Shown: positions 38,049 through 47,534 of the stretch, piece after piece
How positions within the stretch are numbered: position 1 is the stretch's first letter
Layout of the letters: every line of letters starts with the position of its first letter
Assembly (NCBI RefSeq): GCF_014202975.1
Contig: NZ_JACHHZ010000001.1
Location: forward strand, 682,001 to 746,000
Direction of reading: 5' to 3'
Source: Povalibacter uvarum
GTDB taxonomy: Bacteria > Pseudomonadota > Gammaproteobacteria > Steroidobacterales > Steroidobacteraceae
Length of the DNA stretch: 64,000 nt
Notes under the pieces: model-generated
What the model was told of the DNA's origin: nothing
The model's input: the letters and a program-made list of their open reading frames with translations, nothing else
Databases searched by the model: none
Position numbers and translations under genes: made by a program

Positions 38049-39242
38049 GTGTCCGAACTACCCGCTGACCGCCAACCGCTAACCGCTTCTCCTCCTTTAA
38101 TCGTGCTCGTCGCCGGCGAAACCTCCGGCGACAACCTCGGCGCGAAACTCATCCATGCGCTGAAGGAGCGTCTTCCGAACGCGCGATTCGCCGGCATTGC
38201 CGGTCCGAGAATGATCGCCGAGGGCTGCGAGCCCTGGGAGCGCGTCGAAAGCCTCTCCGTGATGGGGCTTTTCGAGATCATTCCGCATCTGCCGCGGCTG
38301 TTCCGGATCCGCCGGATGCTGATCGATCGGCTGCTGGCGAATCCGCCGGACGTGTACGTCGGCGTCGATGCCAAGGAGTTCAACCTGCGGCTGGCGCCGA
38401 AGCTCAAGGAGCGCGGCATTCCCGTCGTTCAGTACGTGAGTCCACAGGTGTGGGCCTGGCGCCAGGGGCGCGTGAAAACGATCGGGCGCGCGGTCGATCT
38501 CGTCCTCTGCCTGCTGCCGTTCGAGAGCAAGTTCTACGATGCCCATCAGGTGAAAGCCGAGTTCGTCGGCCATCCGCTCGCTGATCAGATTCCGCTGACG
38601 CTGGATCCCGTGGAGGCGCGCCGCGCGCTCGGGGTTCCGGAAGCCGGCACCTACATCGCCCTGCTTCCAGGGAGTCGCGGCGGCGAAGTGGGGCGGCTTG
38701 GGCCGGACTTCGCAGCGACTGTCGCGTGGTTCAAACGACAGCGCCCGGACATCCGCTTCATCTCGGCGATGGCCAGCGCGAAAGTCCGTCAGAGTTTCGA
38801 GCACGCGCTCGCGGCAGCGGGCGTGAGCGATCGGGTTCAGCTCTTCGACGGCCAGGCGCAGAACGTGATGGCGGCGAGCGACGCCATCCTGCTCGCGTCA
38901 GGAACGGCAACGCTGGAAGCAACGCTCGTGAAACGACCGATGGTCGTGGCGTATCGCTTGAGCTGGCTCACAAGTTTCCTTCTCAAGCACTTGAAACTGT
39001 TCAAGGCTCCGTTCTTCGCGCAACCGAACCTGCTGGCCGGCCGCCAGATCGTCCCAGAGCACTTCAACGACGAAGTGCGCGCCGACGTGCTGGGACCGGC
39101 CCTGCTGGCTCAATTGGAGCGTGCCGATCGCGCCGACCTCGTGCAAACTTTCACCCAGATCCACCAGACGTTGCGGCGCGATGCGAGCGCGCGGGCGGCG
39201 GAGGCGATCGTCCAACTGATCAGCGGGCAGCGGAAGGGGTGA
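38049..39242 (+). CDS. lpxB: Lipid-A-disaccharide synthase
   Basis: The 397-aa glycosyltransferase (GT19) joins UDP-diacylglucosamine and lipid X. Motifs VAGETSGDNLGAKL, YVSPQVWAWRQGR and LLPGSRGGEVGRL are clear. The GTG 38049 start puts a heptamer array inside the first 15 codons (residues 6-13). E. coli LpxB begins about ten residues before GETSGD, so the extra residues are unusual. No good ribosome site is visible; an alternative GTG at 38102 would start inside VLVAGETSGD. Confidence 0.93.
   Translation: MSELPADRQPLTASPPLIVLVAGETSGDNLGAKLIHALKERLPNARFAGIAGPRMIAEGCEPWERVESLSVMGLFEIIPHLPRLFRIRRMLIDRLLANPPDVYVGVDAKEFNLRLAPKLKERGIPVVQYVSPQVWAWRQGRVKTIGRAVDLVLCLLPFESKFYDAHQVKAEFVGHPLADQIPLTLDPVEARRALGVPEAGTYIALLPGSRGGEVGRLGPDFAATVAWFKRQRPDIRFISAMASAKVRQSFEHALAAAGVSDRVQLFDGQAQNVMAASDAILLASGTATLEATLVKRPMVVAYRLSWLTSFLLKHLKLFKAPFFAQPNLLAGRQIVPEHFNDEVRADVLGPALLAQLERADRADLVQTFTQIHQTLRRDASARAAEAIVQLISGQRKG
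38066..38086. repeat. Heptamer tandem repeat inside the lpxB 5' end
   Basis: TGACCGC, CAACCGC, TAACCGC followed by TTC; read on the minus strand it begins GAAGCGG like the others. It can pair with 37954-37974 across the lpxB start codon. Confidence 0.85.
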
Positions 39243-39249
39243 GCGATAG

Positions 39250-39903
39250 ATGGCAGGCGCACGAGGTCGCACGGGACCGCAGCCAACGTCGTTGGCGCTC
39301 GCGTTGAACAAGCCTGGACTGGTTGCAGGCGTCGACGAGGCAGGGCGGGGCCCGCTGGCAGGACCGGTGGTAGCCGCTGCAGTCGTTCTGAACCCCAGGC
39401 GCCGGATTCACGGTATTCGCGATTCCAAGGAACTCGAAGCGGAAGAGCGTGAAGAGCTCGCCGTGAAGATCCGCCGCTACGCGCTCGCCTGGTCGGTCGC
39501 CTGGGCCGACGTCGAAGAGATCGATTGTCTCAACATCCTCGAGGCGACTTATCTAGCGATGCGCCGTGCGTTGATGGGCCTTAGCATCTGCCCCGACCAC
39601 GTCGAAATCGACGGTAACCGCTGCCCGTCGTTCGTCGGGCTTCGCCTGGATTGCACGTTCGAGGCGATCATCGATGGTGACGCCTTGCGTTCGTCCATCG
39701 GCGCTGCGTCGATCCTCGCGAAAGTGCGCCGCGACCAGATGATGGTCGAGTACGACCGCCTCTATCCGCAATACGGCTTCGCAGGCCATAAAGGCTACGG
39801 AACCCCGCAGCACTGCATGGTCCTCGAGAGCATCGGACCATCACCGATTCACCGGCGCAGCTTCGAACCTGTCCGCGTCGCTGCGCAGCTTCGTTGCGCG
39901 TGA
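39250..39903 (+). CDS. rnhB: Ribonuclease HII
   Basis: The 217-aa enzyme removes ribonucleotides from DNA. The catalytic acids lie in [16 protein letters not shown] (Asp and Glu) and in HVEIDGNR and later [14 protein letters not shown]. The C-terminal [14 protein letters not shown] is typical. It sits in the lpxB-rnhB-dnaE order. Confidence 0.95.
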   Translation: MAGARGRTGPQPTSLALALNKPGLVAGVDEAGRGPLAGPVVAAAVVLNPRRRIHGIRDSKELEAEEREELAVKIRRYALAWSVAWADVEEIDCLNILEATYLAMRRALMGLSICPDHVEIDGNRCPSFVGLRLDCTFEAIIDGDALRSSIGAASILAKVRRDQMMVEYDRLYPQYGFAGHKGYGTPQHCMVLESIGPSPIHRRSFEPVRVAAQLRCA

Positions 39904-39974
39904 AAGTCGTGAGCGTCAGAGCGTTGGCGCAGATCAGGCAGAAACCTTGCACGGCACTCGTCTTCACTCCGAAC

Positions 39975-40002
39975 CAACCGCTAACCGCTAACCGCTAACC
40001 GC
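39975..40002. repeat. Heptamer tandem repeat before dnaE
   Basis: CAACCGC then three TAACCGC units, ending ten bases before the dnaE ATG; on the minus strand the edge is GAAGCGG. It occupies the place where a ribosome site would be. Confidence 0.88.
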
Positions 40003-40012
40003 TTCTTTCCTC

Positions 40013-43000
40013 ATGTCCTTCGTTCATCTCCATCTGCACACCGAGTACTCGCTGGTCGACAGCGTCGTACGCATCACGCCGGAAGGCGAGGGCAGCGTCG
40101 GTCTGATGGACGCTGCTGCGCGTGCAGGCATGCCGGCAGTGGGGCTCACGGACCAGAGCAATCTGTTCGCGATGGTGAAGTTCTACAAGGCCGCCCAGTC
40201 GGCGGGCGTGAAGCCGGTGATCGGCGTCGATCTGCTGGTGCGGGAAATCGGCGAGCGGGTCGAACCGTCACGTCTCGTGCTCCTGTGCCAGAACGACGTC
40301 GGTTACAAGAACCTGACCCGGCTCGTCAGTCGCTCGTACCTGGAAGGCCAGCAGAAGGGTCGTGCGACGATCGATCGAAGCTGGCTGACTGTCGACAACA
40401 TGAAGGGACTCATCGCGCTGTCCGCTGCGGGCGAGGGCGACGTTGGTCGAGCCATCAGCAGCGGCAAGCGTGATGTCGCGACCGCGCTGCTGCAGCAGTG
40501 GCTCGATCTCTTCGGTAATCGTTACTACATCGAGCTGCAGCGCATCGGTCGCGAAGGCGAGGAACGATACATTCGCGGTGCCCTCGAGCTCGCTGTCGAG
40601 CATGGCGTCCCCGTCGTTGCGACGAACGACGTGCGTTTCGTCCGGCGCGAAGATTTCCAGGCGCACGAGGCGCGTGTCTGCATTCATGAAGGCATGCTGC
40701 TCGACGATCCGAAGCGTCCGCGGCGCTACACGGAAGAGCAGTACCTGAAGTCTCCGCAGGAGATGGCGCATCTCTTCCGCGATATTCCGGAAGCGCTCGC
40801 GAACAGCGTCGAGATCGCACGACGGTGCAGTCTCGAGCTGACGCTGGGCAAGTCGGTCCTGCCGGCGTACCCGGTGCCGTCGCAGATGACGACGGAAGAA
40901 TTCCTGCGCGAAGAATCGGCTCGCGGCCTGGTGCGCCGGCTGGAGCAGCTCGCTGCGCAGCCTCCAGTTGGGCGCCCGATCCCGAAGGAGGAGTACGAGT
41001 CGCGGCTGGAGATCGAGCTCGGCGTCATCTGCCAGATGGGCTTCGCGGGCTACTTCCTCATCGTCGCGGACTTCATTCGCTGGGCGCGCGAGAATGGCGT
41101 GCCCGTCGGTCCTGGCCGCGGTTCCGGCGCCGGATCGCTCGTTGCGTATGCACTCGCGATCACCGATCTCGATCCGCTGCAGTACGACCTCCTGTTCGAG
41201 CGCTTCCTGAATCCGGAACGCGTATCGATGCCCGACTTCGACGTCGATTTCTGCATGGATGGTCGCGATCGCGTCATCGACTACGTCTCGACTCGCTACG
41301 GCCGCGAACGCGTTTCGCAGATCATCACTTACGGCACGATGGCGGCGAAGGCCGTGGTGCGCGACGTCGCGCGTGTGTATGGCCTGAGCTACGGATTCGC
41401 GGACTCGATCGCCAAGCTGATTCCGTTCGAGCTGGGCATCACGTTGAAGGATGCGCTCGAGAAAGAGCCGGAGCTCAAGCGTCGCTACGACGCGGAAGAG
41501 GAGACCCGCGGCGTCATCGATATGGCGATGTCGCTGGAAGGATTGGTCCGCAACGCAGGCATGCATGCCGGTGGCGTCGTGATCGCGCCTTCGGTGCTCA
41601 CCGACTTCGCGCCTCTCTTCTGCGACGAGGAAGGCAACAGCGTCGTCACGCAGTTCGACAAGGACGACGTGGAAGCGGCGGGCCTGGTGAAGTTCGACTT
41701 CCTTGGTCTGCGCACGCTCACGATCATCGACTGGGCGGTCAAGACGATCAATGAAGAGCGCGCCCGCAAGGGTCAGCCGCCGCTCGATGTGAACGCGCTG
41801 CCGGTCGCCGATACGCCCGCCTTCGATCTGCTCAAGCGCTGCGAAACGACAGCGGTCTTCCAGCTCGAATCGCGCGGCATGAAGGACCTCATCCGGCGAC
41901 TGCAGCCGGACTGTTTCGAAGACATCGTGGCGCTAGTGGCACTCTTCCGCCCCGGTCCGCTGCAATCGGGCATGGTGGACGACTTCATCGCCCGCAAGCA
42001 CGGCAAGACCACCGGACCGATCGACTATCTGCATCCCGATCTGCAGCCGGTGCTGCAGCCGACGTATGGCGTGATCCTGTACCAGGAGCAGGTCATGCAG
42101 ATCGCTCAGGTGCTGGCCGGCTATTCGCTCGGCGGCGCCGATCTGCTGCGACGCGCGATGGGCAAGAAGAAGCCCGAGGAAATGGCGAAGCAGCGCTCCA
42201 TCTTCCTCACCGGCGCGGTGGGGCGGCAGGTACCGGAGCCCGTCGCGGCGCACATCTTCGACCTGATGGAGAAGTTCGCGGGCTACGGCTTCAACAAGTC
42301 GCACTCGGCGGCTTACGCGTTGCTGTCGTACCAGACGGCATGGCTCAAGGCTCACTATCCCTCGGCGTTCATGGCCGCGGTGCTCTCGTCCGATATGGAC
42401 AAGACCGACAAGGTCGTGACGCTCATCGACGAGGCGCGCCGCATGCGTCTCAAGGTCGAACCCCCCGATGTGAATCACTCGCAGTACATGTTCACGGTCT
42501 CGGGCGAGCGCAGCATTCGATATGGCCTCGGCGCGATCAAAGGCGTCGGTCAGTCCGTCGTCGAGATGTTCGTCGCCGAGCGCGAGGCTCACGGCCCGTA
42601 TCGCGATCTGCCGGACCTGTGCCGCCGCAGTGATCAGAGCAAGCTCAATCGACGAGTGCTCGAGGCGCTGATCCGTTCAGGCGCTACCGACTCGCTCGGT
42701 GCGAACCGCGCGACGCTCATGCACGCGCTGCCGCAGTCGATGCAGCTCGCGGATCAGACCATCAAGGCACGCGTCGTCGGACAGAACGACATGTTCGGCC
42801 TGATGGACACGACGCCGAGTGCTCCCGCCGTCGTGACCACCGAGACGCTGCCCGACTGGAGCCGACGCGTCCGGCTCGATGGCGAGCGCGACACGCTCGG
42901 CCTGTATCTCACGGGACATCCGTTCGAGGAGTACGAAGAGGAAGTCCGTCCCATCATCAGCGGGCGCATCGTCGACGTAACCGGCGATCGCCCCGTCGTG

Positions 43001-43534
43001 CAGGAAGGCGGCTTCCAGTTCCGCGGCAAGCCGGCAACGATAGCCGGTATGGTGTTCGATCTCGGCAAGCGCGGCAGCCGCATGATCTTCACCATGGACG
43101 ACCGCAGCGGTCGTCTCGAAGCCTCGATGTTCGAGGACGTCTACCAGCAATACCGCACGCAGATCGCCAAGAGCGCGATCCTGATCGTCGAAGGCTCGCT
43201 GCGGTTCGATGAGTTCATCGAAGGCTGGCGCCTCACCGCCAAGCGTGTCATCGACATCGACCAGGCTCGTGAACAGCACGCTCGCCGCCTGGTCCTGCGC
43301 TGGCCGGTCGATGCCAGTCCGAATTTCGTTCGCACGCTCGAGCAGACGCTGCGACCCTACCGCGGCGGCAAGTGCAGTGTCGCCATTCGCTACGCCAGTT
43401 CTGCAGCGCGAGCAGACCTGGTGCTCTCGGAAGAGTGGTCGGTCAAACCGACCCGCGAGCTCACCGAGAAACTTTCGCAATTGCTGGGCAATGATGGGTT
43501 GCGGCTGATCTACGCGCACCGCTCGGAATACTGA
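40013..43534 (+). CDS. dnaE: DNA polymerase III alpha subunit
   Basis: The 1173-aa replicative polymerase (C-family). N-terminal PHP domain starts FVHLHLHTEYS. Palm catalytic aspartates are in PDFDVDFCMDGR (residues 407-418). The fingers/KKP block GKKKPEEMAKQR, the helix-hairpin-helix region and an OB-fold (AGMVFDLGKRGSRMIFTM) follow. Length matches E. coli. No Shine-Dalgarno is visible before the ATG, only the repeat. Its usual neighbour accA is about 19 kb away. Confidence 0.97.
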   Translation: MSFVHLHLHTEYSLVDSVVRITPEGEGSVGLMDAAARAGMPAVGLTDQSNLFAMVKFYKAAQSAGVKPVIGVDLLVREIGERVEPSRLVLLCQNDVGYKNLTRLVSRSYLEGQQKGRATIDRSWLTVDNMKGLIALSAAGEGDVGRAISSGKRDVATALLQQWLDLFGNRYYIELQRIGREGEERYIRGALELAVEHGVPVVATNDVRFVRREDFQAHEARVCIHEGMLLDDPKRPRRYTEEQYLKSPQEMAHLFRDIPEALANSVEIARRCSLELTLGKSVLPAYPVPSQMTTEEFLREESARGLVRRLEQLAAQPPVGRPIPKEEYESRLEIELGVICQMGFAGYFLIVADFIRWARENGVPVGPGRGSGAGSLVAYALAITDLDPLQYDLLFERFLNPERVSMPDFDVDFCMDGRDRVIDYVSTRYGRERVSQIITYGTMAAKAVVRDVARVYGLSYGFADSIAKLIPFELGITLKDALEKEPELKRRYDAEEETRGVIDMAMSLEGLVRNAGMHAGGVVIAPSVLTDFAPLFCDEEGNSVVTQFDKDDVEAAGLVKFDFLGLRTLTIIDWAVKTINEERARKGQPPLDVNALPVADTPAFDLLKRCETTAVFQLESRGMKDLIRRLQPDCFEDIVALVALFRPGPLQSGMVDDFIARKHGKTTGPIDYLHPDLQPVLQPTYGVILYQEQVMQIAQVLAGYSLGGADLLRRAMGKKKPEEMAKQRSIFLTGAVGRQVPEPVAAHIFDLMEKFAGYGFNKSHSAAYALLSYQTAWLKAHYPSAFMAAVLSSDMDKTDKVVTLIDEARRMRLKVEPPDVNHSQYMFTVSGERSIRYGLGAIKGVGQSVVEMFVAEREAHGPYRDLPDLCRRSDQSKLNRRVLEALIRSGATDSLGANRATLMHALPQSMQLADQTIKARVVGQNDMFGLMDTTPSAPAVVTTETLPDWSRRVRLDGERDTLGLYLTGHPFEEYEEEVRPIISGRIVDVTGDRPVVQEGGFQFRGKPATIAGMVFDLGKRGSRMIFTMDDRSGRLEASMFEDVYQQYRTQIAKSAILIVEGSLRFDEFIEGWRLTAKRVIDIDQAREQHARRLVLRWPVDASPNFVRTLEQTLRPYRGGKCSVAIRYASSAARADLVLSEEWSVKPTRELTEKLSQLLGNDGLRLIYAHRSEY

Positions 43535-43544
43535 GAGGCCGGAG

Positions 43545-43634
43545 TTTCACACGCAGTTCACGGAGCACACGGAGATTGATTCGAAGGTGATCCGTACTCG
43601 TAATCTCCGTGAGCTCCGTGAACTGCGTGTGAAA
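43545..43634. repeat. Long inverted repeat of 9-bp CACGGAG units after dnaE
   Basis: Arms 43545-43577 and 43602-43634 are 33 bases each, complementary with one mismatch, around a 24-base loop. Each arm is built of 9-bp units CACGCAGTT, CACGGAGCA, CACGGAGAT. It may also act as the dnaE terminator. Confidence 0.85.
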
Positions 43635-43662
43635 TCCGGTCTCCGCCGTTTAAGATGCGCGG

Positions 43663-44823
43663 ATGCCCTCCAGTCGTCTGATCGCGCTCATCGCCGGTAA
43701 TTTCTTCGTCGCGACCAGCTTCATGAGCGTCGGTGGCCTGCTCGACGAGATCGCCACCTCGCTGCAGATTTCGATCGAGAAAGCGGGCTTGCTGATCGCA
43801 GCCTTCGGGATCTCAGCTGCCATCTGTGCCCCGGTGCTCGCCACTGTCGGCTCCCACATCGATCGTCGCCGTCTTCTGACCGCATCGATGGCGGTGTGCG
43901 CCCTTGCGAATCTCGCGACTGCGCTCGGTCACTCCTACGACCAGTTGTTGTGGGCTCGCGTTCTCGCGGCCGTCACTTCCGCTGTCTACACACCGCAGGT
44001 TGCGGCGACTGTGAGCATGCTCGTGCCGGAAAGTGAGCGTGCACCAACACTCGGCAAACTCATGGTCGGCTGGGCGATCGGTTCCGTAATCGGCAACCCG
44101 CTGTCCGTGATGATCGGCAGCAGCTTCGGCTGGCGCGCGTCGTTCGTGTTCATCGGTCTCTCGAGCGCTGTCATCGCCGTCTTCGTCTGGTTCTCGATTC
44201 CGAAGGGTGTGCGCGTCCCGCCGTTGAGCCTCGAACGCTGGTACCAGGTGTTCAAGTCGCCTGCGTTGCGATGGCTCACCGCGGCAACGGCCCTGACCAA
44301 CGTCGGCAGCAGCGTGATGTTCAGTTTCCTTGCGCCGGTGATGAAGGCAGTCCAGGGTGTGACGGGCGCGACACTCGCGGCGCTGTTCTTCGTGTCGGGC
44401 GTCGGGGGATTGATCGGCAACGTGCTGAGCGTGCGACTCGTGCGAAAGATCGGCGCAGCGAATGTTGCCTACAAGTGCAACGTCGTCGCAGCGATCATGC
44501 TGGCGTTGTGGCCGCTGGCATCGCATTGGCTCGTGCTCATCTTCGTCGTGCAGTTTCTCTGGAGTCTCGGCGGAGCAGGATTTCCGGCCGTCCAGCAGGC
44601 TCGCCTCGTGGCAGTTGCGCCGGTGCTTGCGGCTGCGACGATTGCGCTCAACTCGTCGGTGACTTACCTCGGCGGGTCGGCCGGCGCGACCATCGGCTCG
44701 ACGGCATGGACGTTGCTCTCGCCGCGCTTCATCCCGTGGGTGGGACTCGTGTTCATCCTCGCCGCACTCGTGTGCTCTGTGAAGGGTGAGCGAGCGTCGC
44801 GGGAACTGGAAGGGACTTCGTAG
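43663..44823 (+). CDS. MFS transporter, DHA1 type
   Basis: The 386-aa protein has about twelve membrane segments. The first segment pair is followed by the MFS loop GSHIDRRRLLTASM and the WARVLAAVTSAVYTPQ segment. It resembles drug or sugar-efflux permeases of the AraJ/NepI group. Substrate is unknown. It lies between dnaE and an AsmA-like gene, 39 bases before the latter, so cotranscription is possible. Confidence 0.82.
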   Translation: MPSSRLIALIAGNFFVATSFMSVGGLLDEIATSLQISIEKAGLLIAAFGISAAICAPVLATVGSHIDRRRLLTASMAVCALANLATALGHSYDQLLWARVLAAVTSAVYTPQVAATVSMLVPESERAPTLGKLMVGWAIGSVIGNPLSVMIGSSFGWRASFVFIGLSSAVIAVFVWFSIPKGVRVPPLSLERWYQVFKSPALRWLTAATALTNVGSSVMFSFLAPVMKAVQGVTGATLAALFFVSGVGGLIGNVLSVRLVRKIGAANVAYKCNVVAAIMLALWPLASHWLVLIFVVQFLWSLGGAGFPAVQQARLVAVAPVLAAATIALNSSVTYLGGSAGATIGSTAWTLLSPRFIPWVGLVFILAALVCSVKGERASRELEGTS

Positions 44824-44862
44824 CACCCGGAACAACCCGTAGGGCGAGGCGTTCATGAGTTG

Positions 44863-46812
44863 ATGAGCGCCGGCGACGCACAGTCCGTTTTTTCCCGAAC
44901 GCCGCGATGGGTGTGGATCGTCAGCGTGATCGCGCTGGCAGTGGTCGTTCTCATCATTCTCTGGGACTGGAACTGGTTCAAAGGACCGGTCGAGCGGCGC
45001 GTGTCGGAAGCGACGGGCCGCGAGTTCCAGATCCGCGGCGATCTCGATGTGGATCTCGGATGGCATCCGCGCATCACGGCGAACGATCTGCATTTCTCCA
45101 ACGCGCGCTGGTCCGAAGATCGCGAGATGGCTGCGGTGAAGTCCCTCGACTTCAGGATCTCCCTGGGACCGCTGCTGCGGGGCAATGTCGAGTTGCCGTA
45201 CCTCGCGCTCGATGAGCCTCGGTTGCGCCTCGAACGCAACGAGAAGGGCGAGGGCAACTGGACATTCGGCAAGCGCGAGCGAACCGAACCGGGACAACTG
45301 CCGCGGATCGGCCAGCTTCTGATCACGGAAGGTCGTGTCGCCTTTCACGAGCCTGTGCTCAAGACGGATGTGAAGCTCGACGTGCGCAGCGGCAAGGCGG
45401 GGAAATCCGGCGAGCGTGCGCCGTTGCTTGCGGAAGGGACAGGAAGCTGGCGCGGGAATCCGTTCCAGCTCGAAGGACGCGTCGACTCTCCGCTGGACTT
45501 TCAGGACAAGGAGAGACCCTATCGGATGGATGTGAAGGCGAGGGCGGGTCAGACACGTGCTCACGCGAGCGGTGCTCTGCTCGGGCAGCTTCAGCTCGAG
45601 AACTTCAACGTGAATTTCGATCTGACGGGCGCGAATCTCGCCGACCTCTACGACCAGGTCGGCATTGCGCTGCCGGAGACGCCGCCCTATGCGCTCAAGG
45701 GGCAGCTCGACCGTGAAGGCGATGTGTGGAGCTATCGGAAGTTCACCGGAAAGGTAGGTGACAGCGATGTGTCCGGCGACGCCTCGATCGACATCGGCGG
45801 CGATCGTCCCAAGCTGACGGCAACGCTGGTGTCCAAGCGCCTCGACTTCGACGATCTCGCGGGACTCGTCGGCGCTCCGCAATCCACGAAGGACGGCGAG
45901 ACGACCGCGAAAGAACAGAGGGCCGAGGCTGAGAAGGAGAAGGCGAAGCCGACTGTACTCCCGGACGATCCATTCCGGCTCGACAAGCTTCGGGTGATGG
46001 ATGCGGACGTTACGCTTACCGCGGAGCAGATCGATGCGCCGAAGCTCCCGCTCGAGAAAATGAAGACGCACCTCGTGCTGACGGATGGTGTACTCGAACT
46101 GAAGCCACTCGATTTCGGTGTCGCGGGCGGCACCATCGCATCGCGTGTGACGCTCGATGCCCGCCAGCCGTCGATTCAGACGACGTTTGTCGCTGAAGTC
46201 CGCGGACTCGAGCTGCCGAAGCTGTTCCCGACAGTGGAGATCACCAAGAAGGCAGCCGGCAAACTATCCGGCGTGACTGCGCTTACCGCGCAGGGCAACT
46301 CGATCGCGCACATGATGGGCAGCGCCAATGGCGATATCGGGTTGATCGTGGGGCAGGGGCGAATCAGCAACCTGCTCGTGGAGCTGGCGGGCCTGGACAT
46401 CGCCGAATCGCTGAAGTACCTGCTCGACAAGGATCGCGAAATTCCGCTGCGCTGTGCTTACGCGGATTTCAAGATCGTCGATGGGGAGATGACGACGCGG
46501 GGCCTGGCGTTCGATACGACGGACACCGTGATATTCGGCGAAGGCGACGTCAACCTGCGTCGCGAAGCGCTCGACATGCGCTTGCTGCCGCAACCGAAGG
46601 ACAAGAGCCCGATCTCGTTGCGCGTGCCGCTGCGAATCGGCGGCACGTTCAAGGATCCTTCTTTCCGGCCCGAGGCCGGGCCACTCATCGCTCGGACAGC
46701 GGCAGCGGCGGCGCTCTACACGCTGACGCCGCCGGCCGCATTGCTTGCATTGATCGAGACAGGGCCGGGCGAGAGCATTGATTGCGGGCCTGCTGCAGCT
46801 CACGGTTCGTGA
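44863..46812 (+). CDS. AsmA family protein
   Basis: The 649-aa protein has one N-terminal membrane anchor (VWIVSVIALAVVVLIIL) and a long periplasmic region with the AsmA N-domain pattern LDVDLGWHPRITANDLHFSN. A C-terminal AsmA domain carries VDGEMTTRGLAFDTTDTVIFGEG. AsmA-like proteins are thought to help move phospholipids to the outer membrane; E. coli YhjG and YicH are the nearest in layout. A TTG one codon before ATG 44863 is an alternative. Confidence 0.82.
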   Translation: MSAGDAQSVFSRTPRWVWIVSVIALAVVVLIILWDWNWFKGPVERRVSEATGREFQIRGDLDVDLGWHPRITANDLHFSNARWSEDREMAAVKSLDFRISLGPLLRGNVELPYLALDEPRLRLERNEKGEGNWTFGKRERTEPGQLPRIGQLLITEGRVAFHEPVLKTDVKLDVRSGKAGKSGERAPLLAEGTGSWRGNPFQLEGRVDSPLDFQDKERPYRMDVKARAGQTRAHASGALLGQLQLENFNVNFDLTGANLADLYDQVGIALPETPPYALKGQLDREGDVWSYRKFTGKVGDSDVSGDASIDIGGDRPKLTATLVSKRLDFDDLAGLVGAPQSTKDGETTAKEQRAEAEKEKAKPTVLPDDPFRLDKLRVMDADVTLTAEQIDAPKLPLEKMKTHLVLTDGVLELKPLDFGVAGGTIASRVTLDARQPSIQTTFVAEVRGLELPKLFPTVEITKKAAGKLSGVTALTAQGNSIAHMMGSANGDIGLIVGQGRISNLLVELAGLDIAESLKYLLDKDREIPLRCAYADFKIVDGEMTTRGLAFDTTDTVIFGEGDVNLRREALDMRLLPQPKDKSPISLRVPLRIGGTFKDPSFRPEAGPLIARTAAAAALYTLTPPAALLALIETGPGESIDCGPAAAHGS

Positions 46813-46847
46813 GAGCTCGCAGCTCGCAGCTCGTCGCTCATCGCCAC
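46813..46847. repeat. Heptamer repeat (CAGCTCG type) between asmA-like gene and yceI-like gene
   Basis: Units GAGCTCG, CAGCTCG, CAGCTCG, TCGCTCA, TCGCCAC lie between two convergent stops. On the minus strand the series (GCGATGA, GCGACGA, GCTGCGA) resembles the arms at 1934-2019. Confidence 0.65.
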
Positions 46848-46851
46848 ATAG

Positions 46852-47436
46852 CTATTCGCCCTTCACCGCCTCGACCTGAATCTCCAGCTTCACTTCCTGG
46901 TGAAAGCCGAACGACTTGCCGTAGGTGACGCCGAAGTCTTCCCGATTGATCGTCGCGGAAGCATTCGCGCCGCAGGTGTCCTTCTTGTTCATCGGGTTCT
47001 GCTTGCACAGGAAGCTGTCGATCTTCAGCTTCACCGGCTTCGTGACGCCATGCAGTTCGAGCGTGCCGTCGACTTCCGTGGGCTTGCCGCCCTTGAAGCC
47101 AGCGAGCTTGCCCGTGTAGGTGGCCGTCGGATACTTCGCGACGTCGAAGATCTCCGGCGACTTCGCATGATCATTGAGCTTGTCGTTGCCGAAGTCGATC
47201 GACGCCATGTCGACCTTCACATCCACTGTCCCGCTCTGCGCCTGGGCGTCGTAGGTGATTTTCCCAGACGTGCTGTTCAGCTTGCCGCGCCACGTGGAGA
47301 GGCCGCCGAAATGATCGGCTTCGAAGCTCGGATAGGTGTGATTCGAGTCGATCGTGTAGGTGACCGGCGCTGCAAGCGCGGCAGAACCGATGATCGAAGC
47401 GGCGGCGGAGGCGAGGAAAGCGGTGCGGATCTTCAT
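46852..47436 (-). CDS. YceI family periplasmic lipocalin-like protein
   Basis: The 194-aa protein has a signal peptide (22 residues, ending AALA) and the YceI beta-barrel pattern: YTIDSNHTYPSFEADHFGG, KVDMASIDFGNDKLNDHAKSPEIFDV, GTLELHGVTKPVKLKI. These bind isoprenoid or amide-type lipids in the periplasm. AGGAG eight bases before ATG 47436. Two Cys (LCKQN and DTCGAN) are conserved in the subgroup. Confidence 0.92.
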   Translation of the reverse strand: MKIRTAFLASAAASIIGSAALAAPVTYTIDSNHTYPSFEADHFGGLSTWRGKLNSTSGKITYDAQAQSGTVDVKVDMASIDFGNDKLNDHAKSPEIFDVAKYPTATYTGKLAGFKGGKPTEVDGTLELHGVTKPVKLKIDSFLCKQNPMNKKDTCGANASATINREDFGVTYGKSFGFHQEVKLEIQVEAVKGE

Positions 47437-47534
47437 GCGGGAACTCCTTGGATGCGGCTGGCCGTTCGAGCCAGACCCGGCATCTTCGGCAATCCGGCGC
47501 CCGATGGGAATCCGCAAAGACGGAATAAGTGTTA

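Noticed and set aside
20851-40005. CRISPR array interpretation of the heptamer repeats
   Set aside because: Units are seven bases with no spacers and no cas genes are present.
43813-46071. A 752-codon minus-strand open frame
   Set aside because: It is the mirror of the MFS and AsmA-like genes, low in complexity (His/Arg-rich), and has no domain pattern; typical of high-GC shadow frames.
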